Of a stretch of 58,716 bases of DNA, positions 51,357 through 58,716 are shown piece by piece (within the stretch, counting starts at the first letter, position 1; every line of letters begins with the position of its first letter). This stretch comes from Bacteroidetes bacterium OLB11 (GTDB lineage: Bacteria; Bacteroidota; Bacteroidia; Chitinophagales; Chitinophagaceae), in contig LNFQ01000015.1 of assembly GCA_001567165.1 (NCBI GenBank), positions 1-58,716 of the forward strand, in the 5' to 3' direction. A program made the position numbers and the translations under genes. The notes beneath the pieces were generated by a model. It saw nothing but the letters and a program-made list of their open reading frames with translations. It ran no database searches and was not told the DNA's origin.

Positions 51357-52241
51357 TTAAAAATATTTTCTGATTGATAAAAAGGCGCCCACTGATAAGT
51401 TTTTAGTAGCTCTACGGTTTTGTCCATATCCTGCGGCGATATCCTCTGGTGTGCATAATGTGTATTTCGCATAATATCCACTCCAATAATTAAAATCTTG
51501 TTCGTTTGATGGGTCACTTTCAAAGGTCACTTTTAATCCATTTCTATTTTCAACATTTGAAATTCCAACATCAGAACGTATCATTAGTGCAACAATTGTT
51601 CTTCTCCACAAACGAACCTCTCCACCAAGCCCAAACACAAATCCAGCATCCAATGGATTCATAATGCTACCACTTACTTTTCCTTTATCTGTTCCATTAG
51701 TTATCGAAGTATTGCTAACACTAAATGAATGTACTTTGTCACCGTTCGCATCTTTGTAAGTTCCTTTATCAGAAAAGCCTGTCATTAATCCTACATAAGG
51801 TCCAAATTGTAGGTTCATTCTAAATCTTCGATTTGGATAATATCGATTATAAGATTTAAAATAAAACATGATAGGAATTTTTGCATAGGTTAAAGCAGTT
51901 TGTGCTGATAGAGTCAAATCGGTGAGTGAATCATATCCTTTATAGGCAGCTCCTCCATTCCAAAAAAGTGCTTGCCCACCTAGTCCAAATGTTGGTTGAA
52001 ACCAATAGATGCCTTCTATACCGGCAGCCCAACTAAAATTCATCATTTGTGGGTCGAGTCTTTTATCGGCTCGTTGATCGTCTTTATTGTTCAACATCGA
52101 AGTGAATCCTCCTCCAGCAAATCCCCACGTCCAACCAGTTACAGGCACATTATAGCTTTTATTTGAGAATTCAAACTGTGCATTTACACTCGAAAATGCG
52201 AGTATAAAAAACGAAAAAGTGAGTATGATTTTCTTTATCAT
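51357..52241 (-). CDS. Outer-membrane beta-barrel protein
   Basis: Exported barrel protein. I use ATG 52241 (MIKKIILTFSFFILAF) because it gives a clean signal peptide ending near VNAQ; an upstream ATG at 52271 adds ten residues. The mature chain holds GWTWGFAGGGFTSMLNNKDD, AKIPIMFYFKSYNRYYP and NLQFGPYVGLMTGFSD. These resemble the PorT-like outer-membrane beta-barrel family (OMP_b-brl_2), and it ends FLSIRKYF. It precedes the paralogue by 42 nt, probably as a two-gene operon. Function unknown. Confidence 0.78.
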   Translation of the reverse strand: MIKKIILTFSFFILAFSSVNAQFEFSNKSYNVPVTGWTWGFAGGGFTSMLNNKDDQRADKRLDPQMMNFSWAAGIEGIYWFQPTFGLGGQALFWNGGAAYKGYDSLTDLTLSAQTALTYAKIPIMFYFKSYNRYYPNRRFRMNLQFGPYVGLMTGFSDKGTYKDANGDKVHSFSVSNTSITNGTDKGKVSGSIMNPLDAGFVFGLGGEVRLWRRTIVALMIRSDVGISNVENRNGLKVTFESDPSNEQDFNYWSGYYAKYTLCTPEDIAAGYGQNRRATKNLSVGAFLSIRKYF

Positions 52242-52301
52242 TTGTGTATTAAAATTTATTGTATTTTTCAAGTTTACACTCTAAAAACTTATTTACATTT
52301 A

Positions 52302-52309
52302 CAAATATA
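52302..52309 (-). promoter_or_regulatory. Predicted -7 box for barrel-protein pair
   Basis: Minus-strand TATATTTG matches TAnnTTTG exactly and lies 60 nt before the ATG at 52241. It sits in the 60-nt gap after the SprT-like gene, so the barrel pair probably has its own promoter. Confidence 0.4.
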
Positions 52310-52331
52310 TAAAAATTGTTAAAATTTCATA

Positions 52332-52947
52332 CTATTCTTTATAAACTTCAAAAACACCAGGGAATAAAAATTTTTTATTACTTGAAATATTTACGCAAAC
52401 GTAGCGTGTTCTTTTCTTTTCTAAAATTTTATATGTATCTCCATTATCTAAAGAAAAATGTTGATTAATGTCAAGAGTTGATATCAAAATTTTGGGATTG
52501 TTAAAATCATATTTTAAGAGCACTTTAAAAAGATGGTGATCAGTGCAAGTCGTTGCTGTAAGCTTATTGATTGATTGAGTGAGTGCTTGCACTATGTCTT
52601 CTGGAAATAGTTCTTTGTCTATAAAATCGGTTAATAATTCTGCAAAATATTGTTTCCATTCTTTGCCATGTGGTGCCACTTTTCGATTGTGTTTTTCGTA
52701 GGTGATCAAATGAGCCATTTCATGAATGAGTGTAATCAAAAAATGATATTTATTCAAATTTCCATTTACGGTAATTGTGTGTGGATGCCCATTATATGCA
52801 GGTTTATAGCTTCCTAATAATGTTTTTCTACTTTTAGTGATTTTTTAAAAATATTTTATAACGATAAATAAATTCGACTAGCGTATCATAAGAGCCTTCA
52901 GGAATAAAATTCTTAAGGGCGTTCATTTCTTGTCTTTTCAATGCCAT
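52332..52947 (-). CDS. SprT-like zinc-binding protein (frameshifted)
   Basis: Small putative metalloprotease of the SprT family. The signature TLIHEMAHLITYEKHNRK is a zinc-binding HExxH. APHGKEWKQYFAELL follows, where SprT proteins carry a third ligand region. The N-terminus lies in another frame: MALKRQEMNALKNFIPEG from ATG 52947 leads through SYDTLVEFIYRY. The frames join at FLKITKSRKTLLGSYKP if the six-T run at 52841-52846 is five, giving 204 residues. It starts 2 nt after kdsA, in the same operon. Substrate unknown. Confidence 0.8.
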
Positions 52948-52949
52948 TT

Positions 52950-53768
52950 TTATTCTATAATTGCTTGTCTGATTTTAATTAACTTTTGAAGTAATGATTT
53001 CATTTCTGGAAGTGGTAGCATGTTAGCACCATCGCTGAGAGCCTCGCTGGGTTTTGGATGTGTTTCAATAAAAAGTCCATCTACACCTGCTGCAATGGCA
53101 CATTTGGCTATCGTTTCAATAAGTTCGGGTTTGCCACCAGTGACTCCACTCGGCTGGTTGGGTTGTTGGAGTGCATGTGTGCAATCCATGATGACGGGTT
53201 TACCAAATTTTTTCATAACCGGAATGCCTCGATAATCGACAATTAAATCGGTATATCCAAAGCTTGTGCCCCTTTCTGTCACCATGACTTTTTCATTTCC
53301 TGAGCTTGTGATTTTTGACACGGCAAATTGCATTGCTTCGGGAGATAAAAATTGTCCTTTTTTGATGTTTACATATTTCCCTGTTTTGGCAGCAGCCACA
53401 AGGAGTGAAGTCTGGCGACATAGAAATGCCGGTATTTGTAGCACATCCACATACTCGGAAGCTATCGCTGCTTCTTCTTCTGTGTGAATATCTGTAACAA
53501 TTGGCACATTATATTTTTGTTTGATTTCAGCTAATATTTCAAGTGCTTGTTTGTTACCAATGCCGGTGAACGAATGAATACTGCTTCTGTTTGCCTTGGT
53601 GTAAGAAGATTTGAATAGAAAAGGGATTTCCAATTCATCGCATAGCTGAATCAAATGAGTGGCTGTTTCTTCTACAATTTTGTAGTTTTCTATCACGCAA
53701 GGACCTGCAATTAAAAAGAAAGAGTTTGTTCTGTTAGGCTCTTTAAATAGAGGGTTTAATAATTCCAT
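52950..53768 (-). CDS. kdsA: 3-deoxy-8-phosphooctulonate synthase
   Basis: Condenses phosphoenolpyruvate with arabinose-5-phosphate to give KDO-8-phosphate for lipopolysaccharide core. FLIAGPCVIENYKIV, FLFKSSYTKANRSS, SFTGIGN and VTDIHTEEEAA match the family, as do FLCRQTSLLVAAAKTG, VNIKKGQF and GLFIETHPKPSEALSDGAN. Length 272 is standard. It implies a KDO-containing LPS, and so a Gram-negative envelope, in keeping with the outer-membrane genes nearby. Confidence 0.96.
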   Translation of the reverse strand: MELLNPLFKEPNRTNSFFLIAGPCVIENYKIVEETATHLIQLCDELEIPFLFKSSYTKANRSSIHSFTGIGNKQALEILAEIKQKYNVPIVTDIHTEEEAAIASEYVDVLQIPAFLCRQTSLLVAAAKTGKYVNIKKGQFLSPEAMQFAVSKITSSGNEKVMVTERGTSFGYTDLIVDYRGIPVMKKFGKPVIMDCTHALQQPNQPSGVTGGKPELIETIAKCAIAAGVDGLFIETHPKPSEALSDGANMLPLPEMKSLLQKLIKIRQAIIE

Positions 53769-53965
53769 ATTGCAAGTTACATTGAGGAAATCAATTTTAA
53801 ACTAATTTTTGTTTTTGGATTTTTTTGTTATAAAAAAAAGGGTCTTCAAATGAATCATTTTTATTCAAAAAAATAACTCATCAATTTCTCTTTCGTTTGA
53901 ATCTATTTTATTCTTAAAGCATCTCATTCTATCTAAATTTTCATTAAATTATTTGAATAAAAAAA

Positions 53966-54601
53966 ATGAAAAAATCTTTTGTAATTTCACAACAGAAAAT
54001 CGGATTTATTTTGCTAAAAATAGGGATAACAGGTGGTATTGGAAGCGGTAAAAGTATCGTATGTAAACTTTTTGAGTTGCTGAATGTGCCTGTGTTTTAT
54101 GCCGATACCGCAGCAAAAAATCTTTATAACCAAAACGCATTTTTAAAGGAGAAATTGATTGCAATGTTTGGAAGTGAATTGTATCGAAATGATGTGTTTG
54201 ATAAAGAAATTTTAAAAAAGAAAATATTTCAAAATGACGAGAAATTAATAGCACTTAATTCGATCGTACACCCAATTGTGATTGAGGAGTCAAACCGTTG
54301 GATGCAGGCTCATCAAGAGTTCCCTTATGTCATAAAAGAAGCAGCTCTTTTGATCGAATCAAAATCATACTTGAATTTAGATGAAATTATTTTTATTGAT
54401 GCCCCAGTGGCTTTAAAAATAAAAAGAGTGACACAAAGAGATCAATTAAGTGAAGAGGAAGTATTGTTGAGAATAAAAGCCCAACTTGCAGATGATGTGA
54501 AGAAACGTTTTGCAAATCACATCATCTATAATGATGAAAAGCACTTGCTTATTGAACAAGTGCTTTTATTACATCAAACTTTTTTATTAAAAAGGAAATA
54601 G
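53966..54601 (+). CDS. coaE: Dephospho-CoA kinase
   Basis: Last step of coenzyme A synthesis, phosphorylating dephospho-CoA. The P-loop GITGGIGSGKSIVCKLF, YADTAAKNLY, NSIVHPIVIEE and KEAALLIES with IFIDAPVALKIKRVTQRD are typical. ATG 53966 gives 211 residues, with 15 residues before the usual MLKIGITGG start. TTG at 54011 would produce that shorter, more typical N-terminus. The 3' end of the gene contains a terminator hairpin. Confidence 0.92.
   Translation: MKKSFVISQQKIGFILLKIGITGGIGSGKSIVCKLFELLNVPVFYADTAAKNLYNQNAFLKEKLIAMFGSELYRNDVFDKEILKKKIFQNDEKLIALNSIVHPIVIEESNRWMQAHQEFPYVIKEAALLIESKSYLNLDEIIFIDAPVALKIKRVTQRDQLSEEEVLLRIKAQLADDVKKRFANHIIYNDEKHLLIEQVLLLHQTFLLKRK
54537..54567. terminator. 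Terminator hairpin inside coaE 3' end
   Basis: An 11-bp perfect inverted repeat (AAAAGCACTTG at 54537-54547 and its complement at 54557-54567) with a 9-nt loop lies within the last 22 codons of coaE. It is downstream of the convergent TPR gene, so on the minus strand it is well placed to end that transcript. A second 10-bp inverted repeat (54491-54500 and 54517-54526) lies just upstream. Confidence 0.65.
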
Positions 54602-54611
54602 AAACAATCAA

Positions 54612-56190
54612 TTACTTCATAGAAGGAAGTGCTTTGATTAATTGTTTCGCTGTATCATCTTCTGGATTAAATTGGAATAATTTATCAGCATATTTTTTGA
54701 CCTCTTCTTTATTGTTATTATTATAAGCCACCATTGCTAAGTAAGTATATGCTTTGGTAAAATCTTTTTTCTTAGCGGCATCTTCTTCTTTCACCATTCC
54801 TAGCCATTTGGTGTAGGATTCTTTAGCAGCACCGTTTTTGTAATCTCTATCTTTATCTCTTTCGATTGTTCTTGCCATCCATAACACTCCTAAAGGTTCT
54901 GTCTGATTGATTTGGTTATACTTTGTAAACATATCCATTGCTGTGCTGTAGTCGTTTGAGTAGTATGACATATATCCTGCCCACCAAAAATCTCTATCTT
55001 CTTTTGATGCATAATTTGATTCGGCTAATTTTTTTATACCATTTAGCAGATAAAGCATAATCTTCTGCTTCGTAAAATGCTTCGGCAATTTTTTCTCATT
55101 TCAGGAGCTTTGTCTGAGGAAGTATCTACATCGATTGCTTTTTGGAATTTTTTCAGATGCTAGTTCTTTTTTTTTGTAGAATCTTTGAGTAAAATTTTTT
55201 CCATAATAACTATAATCTAATGGAATGATTTTTTCGGGAGATTGTTTTTGAAAAAGTTTTTTCAATATTTGTTTGAGCGTTGGTATAGTCTTTCGTTTCA
55301 TATTGGCTATACGCAATCACACGATACATATAAGGCTTCTCAACACCTTTATTGATGAGCTCTTTCATTTTACTAATTGCTTCATTATAGTTTTTAGAAA
55401 GATAAAGAACATTTGCATATCTGATTTGATCGTCGGTTGTATTGTCAGAAAGCGGTAAGTATTGTTCGATATTTTCTTTTGCTTTGTTGTATTTATTGAT
55501 TTTGTTATAAGCGTTTGCAAGGTCGTTAAATGGCAATGGATTTTTAGGGTCAAATTTTGATGCGTTTGCATATTTCACCAAAGCACTATCATAGTTTTTA
55601 GCAGCATACCATAAGTTTCCCATTTTATAATTAGCCATTGATTCAAACCCGGGCATTCTTTCAGCAAATTCATAATTAGTCATTGCTTGACCTCCGCCAC
55701 CTTGAATTTTTCGATAGGCATCACCGAGCGAAAGAAAGAGATCACCTCCTTTATCAAATTCCATTGCTTTTTTATACCATTCAATCGCCATATTTGGGTC
55801 TCCTCCATCAGTGTAAGTGATGGCATCTGCTGCATATACATAAGGCATAAAGTTTTTCTTTTTAGCTTTAGATGCAACACTTTGAAGCATGCTGACAGCT
55901 TCTGGTGTTTTTTTCTCGATAATCAAGATTCTTGCAAGCCCCGCTTGGTTTGCAGGATCATCAGGAAATTTTTGAAAAATGGATTTTGCTGTTGCATTAT
56001 TATCGTCTCCTAACTCAGATAGTCCTAAATAATAATTAGCAACAGGATTAGAAGTTGCTAAAGGGGTAAGTATTCTTTTAGCACTTTGAAATCGTTCGTA
56101 TTTGTACATTTGAATTCCTTCTTCTAAGGTTTGAGCTTGGGCAGTTGTGATGCTCAATACTGAAACGAGTGCAATGATAATCTTCTTCAT
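54612..56190 (-). CDS. Tetratricopeptide-repeat exported protein (multiple frameshifts)
   Basis: Helical-repeat protein of about 524 residues with a signal peptide ending near AQAQ. At least eight TPR-like helical pairs are visible, for example MAIEWYKKAMEFDKGGDLF, YDSALVKYANASKFDPKNP, NYNEAISKMKELINKG and YSTAMDMFTKYNQINQTEP. As written it falls into three overlapping ORFs. Six shifts in A/T runs (55257-55262, 55195-55200, 55167-55175, 55148-55153, 55089-55094, 55029-55035) rejoin it through ILLKDSTKK, AIDVDTSSDKAPEMRKIAEAFYEAEDY and SAKWYKKLAESNY. Its partner is likely the PstS-like lipoprotein upstream, a common Bacteroidota pairing. Confidence 0.85.
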
Positions 56191-56319
56191 TCTTTTTGAT
56201 TTTTATATTTTGATATTTATTTTTACTTTTAGTTTAAAAATGATTGAGAGGTTAAACTTATTTTAACTTTTTGTTTCTGTAGCAAAAATGAATGTTATTT
56301 ATTTTAAAATTAACTTCTT

Positions 56320-57228
56320 TTATTCATTAACTGTAGCATTTTTCAAAAGTACATTGACTCTTAATGGAAACATTTTTGCTTGTTTAAAAACGATTTGTCC
56401 ATCTCTGCAAAGGTAATTAACAAGCCCTGTGCCTAAGCCTGGCCAAGTTTCTTTTGAGATAAAATAAAATTCTCTTGTGCAAGGATATTCTTTTAATCCA
56501 ATGTACGCTTGATATGGTTTTACATAAAAATTGATCGAATCGGCATCGGGTTTAATAGCTGCAATATTAACTTGTTTTAAAAATTGTTCAACAGTAGAAT
56601 CTTTATGGTCTGCTATCCAGCTGACACCTATTACACCAATTGCTTTATCATTTTTTTCTATATAATGAATGACCTCTTCGCTATTATTGGTTGCAAAAAT
56701 ATTGTCTGAAAGTTTTTGTCCGTTTAATATTGAGTCGTTGACATAGCGAACTGTGCTTGAGTTTTTATTATCAAATACGATTTGAAAATTTTTGTTGACG
56801 CCAGTCAAGATATCTCTTAATTCAGCCATTGTAAACTTTGGCTCAGGATGAGCTTTAGACATAATAAAGACAATTGCATCTCTTGCCATTGACATGCTTT
56901 TTGCTACAATTTGCTTACTGAGTGCGTAGTCTTTTTCCTCTTGTGTTAGCTCTCTTGTAATAAAAATTACGCGAGTTGTATCTTCAAAAAAATCTTTTAA
57001 GCAATCATTTTCTGGCTTATATTCAGCAAGGATATGAGCATTTGGAAATCGGGAAGTGAAAATTTTCAATTGCTCTTCCATCACTGGTTTATAGGTTTCG
57101 TCGATACTTATTTTGATTGACCCTGCTGTTTGATTGTCTTTAGGTTCATTGCTTGTGCATGAAAATAGTAGCATGATGATGCTCAACATGAATGCAATGT
57201 TTAGGTAATTCATTTTTTTTATTTGCAT
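56320..57228 (-). CDS. PstS-like substrate-binding lipoprotein
   Basis: Periplasmic-binding-protein fold of the phosphate-binding (PstS) type. A lipobox (MLLFSC) makes it a probable lipoprotein. IKISIDETYKPVMEEQLKIF, MARDAIVFIMSKAHP, FTMAELRDILTG and AIGVIGVSWIADH are typical of this group. CTREFYFISKETWPGLGTGLVNYL is also typical. Length 302. In many Bacteroidota this gene lies between an ExbB/ExbD/TonB set and a TPR gene. Here the TPR gene follows but no ExbB, ExbD or TonB gene is upstream. ATG choices are residue 1 or M6 (MNYLN). Confidence 0.85.
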   Translation of the reverse strand: MQIKKMNYLNIAFMLSIIMLLFSCTSNEPKDNQTAGSIKISIDETYKPVMEEQLKIFTSRFPNAHILAEYKPENDCLKDFFEDTTRVIFITRELTQEEKDYALSKQIVAKSMSMARDAIVFIMSKAHPEPKFTMAELRDILTGVNKNFQIVFDNKNSSTVRYVNDSILNGQKLSDNIFATNNSEEVIHYIEKNDKAIGVIGVSWIADHKDSTVEQFLKQVNIAAIKPDADSINFYVKPYQAYIGLKEYPCTREFYFISKETWPGLGTGLVNYLCRDGQIVFKQAKMFPLRVNVLLKNATVNE

Positions 57229-57277
57229 AAAAAGATTTTTTAAAAATGTTTGCTGCGTTGAATGTAATGAGTATCTG

Positions 57278-57309
57278 CAAATATAAAAAAAATCTTTAGA
57301 CTATCTCAA
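57278..57309 (-). promoter_or_regulatory. Predicted promoter of PstS-like lipoprotein
   Basis: Minus-strand TTG (57307-57309), 21-nt spacer and TATATTTG (57278-57285), an exact TAnnTTTG match, 49 nt upstream of the ATG. This is one of the cleaner Bacteroidota-type promoters in the window. Confidence 0.5.
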
Positions 57310-57380
57310 CCAGTGCGGTGGACGATTGGATACCTCAGATTGAAGTTTATATTTTAACCTTAATAAAAAATAGAATTTAA

Positions 57381-57988
57381 TTATTTTAAATCAACTGATG
57401 TTAATTTCACATAGGTGCTTATACCACTCACTTTACCATCAATAAGGATATTGCCAACCCCTTCAGCATAATAAGTGTCGCCAGAGAGAGTGATATTGTT
57501 TCCATTTTTTCTTTCTTGATAAATTTTCAAAACATTTTTAAATGTAAACCCATCTAATTCGTAGGTTGGATATTTAGCAGACATGGTATAAGTATAAGTG
57601 TCATTGCCATTCACACCGCCAACCCAACTTTCGCCAACAGCTTTGGAAGCATCAATAATCATGAGTTCTGTTTTATTTGCAGCAGCTGTTATCACTGAGA
57701 AATATTGATTTCCTTCTTGTCGTATAAATTGCAATCCTTGTTTTTCATCATTAAATACACGATAGGTGCGTCCATTGATGACGCTATCATAATCAAGGCA
57801 AGTCACATTATAGTTTGATTTAAGCAGACCACCTAATGTCATTTCATAACTCCATTTTGAGCCAGAAACATTTGGTTGATAGGTAAGAGAGTCTTTGCTG
57901 TTATTTGTATTGACAGATTTTTACTTCTGATTTTTTTACAGGCTACTGTAGAAAAAAGAAAAAAGGCAATGATTAGAAATTTATTCAT
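57381..57988 (-). CDS. Lipoprotein of unknown function (two frameshifts)
   Basis: I do not recognise the family. The N-terminus has a signal and lipobox (FLFSTVACKK). As written it stops after GVMK, with the main body in a second frame. Reading the seven-T run at 57931-57937 as six and the five-T run at 57918-57922 as four gives CKKSEVKSVNTNNSKDSLTYQ and then YEMTLGGLLKSNYN, for 201 residues. The body is beta-rich (VINGRTYRVFNDEKQG, VGESWVGGVNGNDTYTYTM, YAEGVGNILIDGK), like single-domain surface lipoproteins of Bacteroidota. Confidence 0.68.
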
Positions 57989-58046
57989 TTTTATTTTGGA
58001 TTTGAGTAAACGAAAATACAATAATATTTTTAAATATAAGCATATT

Positions 58047-58716
58047 TTAATCGCCCCAAACCTTTGTGCCTTCGCTACAATTAGCACAAATATCAATATT
58101 TTTTCTTCCACTGATGAGTTGTTTTCTAAAATATTTGTAGCTATCACTATGCCAAATTTCTTTAAAACTTGCTTTTTTTAAGTCACCCAATTTATGTTGA
58201 GCATCTTTGTCAAAGCAGCATGGGACAACCATTCCATCCCAACTAATTACACAGGCATGCCATAGTTTCCAGCAATGATTATCTAATGAATTTTTTATTT
58301 CGTATTTGCCATCTTTATTTTTTCGGTATCTAGAATATTTGTCAATGCTAGGAATTAGCTTATTCCCATTTTCATAATCATAAATTTGAGCTGTCTTAAA
58401 ACGCACTCCATCAACTCCTATTTCAGCAGCTAATTTTTTGATGTCTTCGATTTGATGTTCGTTGTGTTTGACAACTAAAAATTGAAAAAAAACATAAGGC
58501 GTCTTTGATTTTAATTGTCTTTTCCATTTGACGATGTTTTTTGCACCCTCAATTACTTTTTCTAATTTTCCTCCTACGCGATATTGCTGATACACCTCTT
58601 GTGTTGTACCGTCTATTGAAATGATTAATCGGTCGAGCCCACTTTCGATGGTTCTTTTTGCAATTTCATCTGTTAAGTAGTGAGCATTGGTGCTAGTGGC
58701 TGTGTATATTTTTTTT
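58047..58716 (-). CDS. Radical SAM/SPASM protein (5' end outside window)
   Basis: C-terminal part of a radical SAM enzyme; the reading frame is open to the window edge. The apparent GTG start at 58595 is internal, because conserved TIM-barrel sequence continues above it (LDRLIISIDGTTQEVYQQYR). The radical SAM CxxxCxxC site is not in the window. The SPASM region holds NHCWKLWHACVISWDGMVVP with CC, FKEIWHSDSYKYFRKQL and ICANC, the cysteines expected for an auxiliary [4Fe-4S] cluster. Substrate not predictable. Confidence 0.85.
   Translation of the reverse strand, partial: KKIYTATSTNAHYLTDEIAKRTIESGLDRLIISIDGTTQEVYQQYRVGGKLEKVIEGAKNIVKWKRQLKSKTPYVFFQFLVVKHNEHQIEDIKKLAAEIGVDGVRFKTAQIYDYENGNKLIPSIDKYSRYRKNKDGKYEIKNSLDNHCWKLWHACVISWDGMVVPCCFDKDAQHKLGDLKKASFKEIWHSDSYKYFRKQLISGRKNIDICANCSEGTKVWGD

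Noticed and set aside
58047..58595. Short SPASM-only protein starting at GTG 58595
   Set aside because: The frame stays open and radical SAM barrel-like to the window end, so the gene is truncated by the window, not small.
404..58716. Mobile elements, toxin-antitoxin pairs, restriction or other defence systems, tRNA or rRNA genes
   Set aside because: I looked for transposase, integrase, methylase and nuclease motifs and for tRNA-like cloverleaf ends and saw none that I can support.

Overview
The window is a chromosomal segment of a low-GC (about one-third G+C by eye) member of the Bacteroidota. The signs are: a type IX secretion (T9SS) C-terminal domain on a secreted protease; a TonB-dependent receptor, large secreted protein and PorV/PorQ-family gene in a row; the long Bacteroidota form of IspG; a transketolase encoded as a separate N-terminal subunit; DUF2851, DUF4476 and DUF5362-type proteins; an RprX/RprY-like two-component pair; and -7 boxes of the Bacteroidota type TAnnTTTG. 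The FtsZ C-terminus and the TonB/T9SS/PorV trio recall Chitinophagales relatives; that placement is an inference.

Layout. 1-273: 3' part of a small conserved gene. 404-16674 (minus): a complete dcw cell-wall and division cluster transcribed mraZ-rsmH-ftsL-ftsI-murE-mraY-murD-ftsW-murG-murC-ftsQ-ftsA-ftsZ, with a recognisable promoter in front of mraZ and a strong terminator after ftsZ. 17134-25126: a TraB/GumN protein, two DUF5362-like membrane proteins, prolyl-tRNA synthetase, a Tyr/Asn/Gln-rich secreted protein with DNA repeats, an OmpP1/FadL barrel and a DUF2851 protein. 25146-35507: a 771-residue von Willebrand A protein, the transketolase N-half, an M36-type T9SS protease, IspG, a DUF4476 protein and a flippase-like membrane protein. 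35525-38974: ruvC with a histidine kinase and response regulator on plus, then HIT and greA on minus. 39067-48028: PorV-like protein, a 1334-residue secreted protein and a TonB-dependent receptor (minus). 48502-58716: an M1 aminopeptidase lipoprotein, two outer-membrane barrels, a SprT-like protein, kdsA, coaE, a TPR protein, a PstS-like lipoprotein, another lipoprotein and a truncated radical SAM/SPASM gene.

Sequence quality matters for any use of this annotation. Sixteen genes, including the essential murE, proS and ispG, are broken by about 28 single-base shifts. Nearly all sit in A/T homopolymers and nearly all are repaired by removing one base. I give joined gene boundaries and name the runs. 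Sequencing overcalls are the simplest explanation; RNA polymerase slippage is the biological alternative.

I found no mobile elements, CRISPR, tRNA or rRNA genes and no recognisable defence system. Most of the window is ordinary core genome. The least explained content is the vWA protein with a roughly 50-residue repeat, the TonB/secreted-protein/PorV module, long disordered tails on three division proteins, and a few small regulatory-looking elements.
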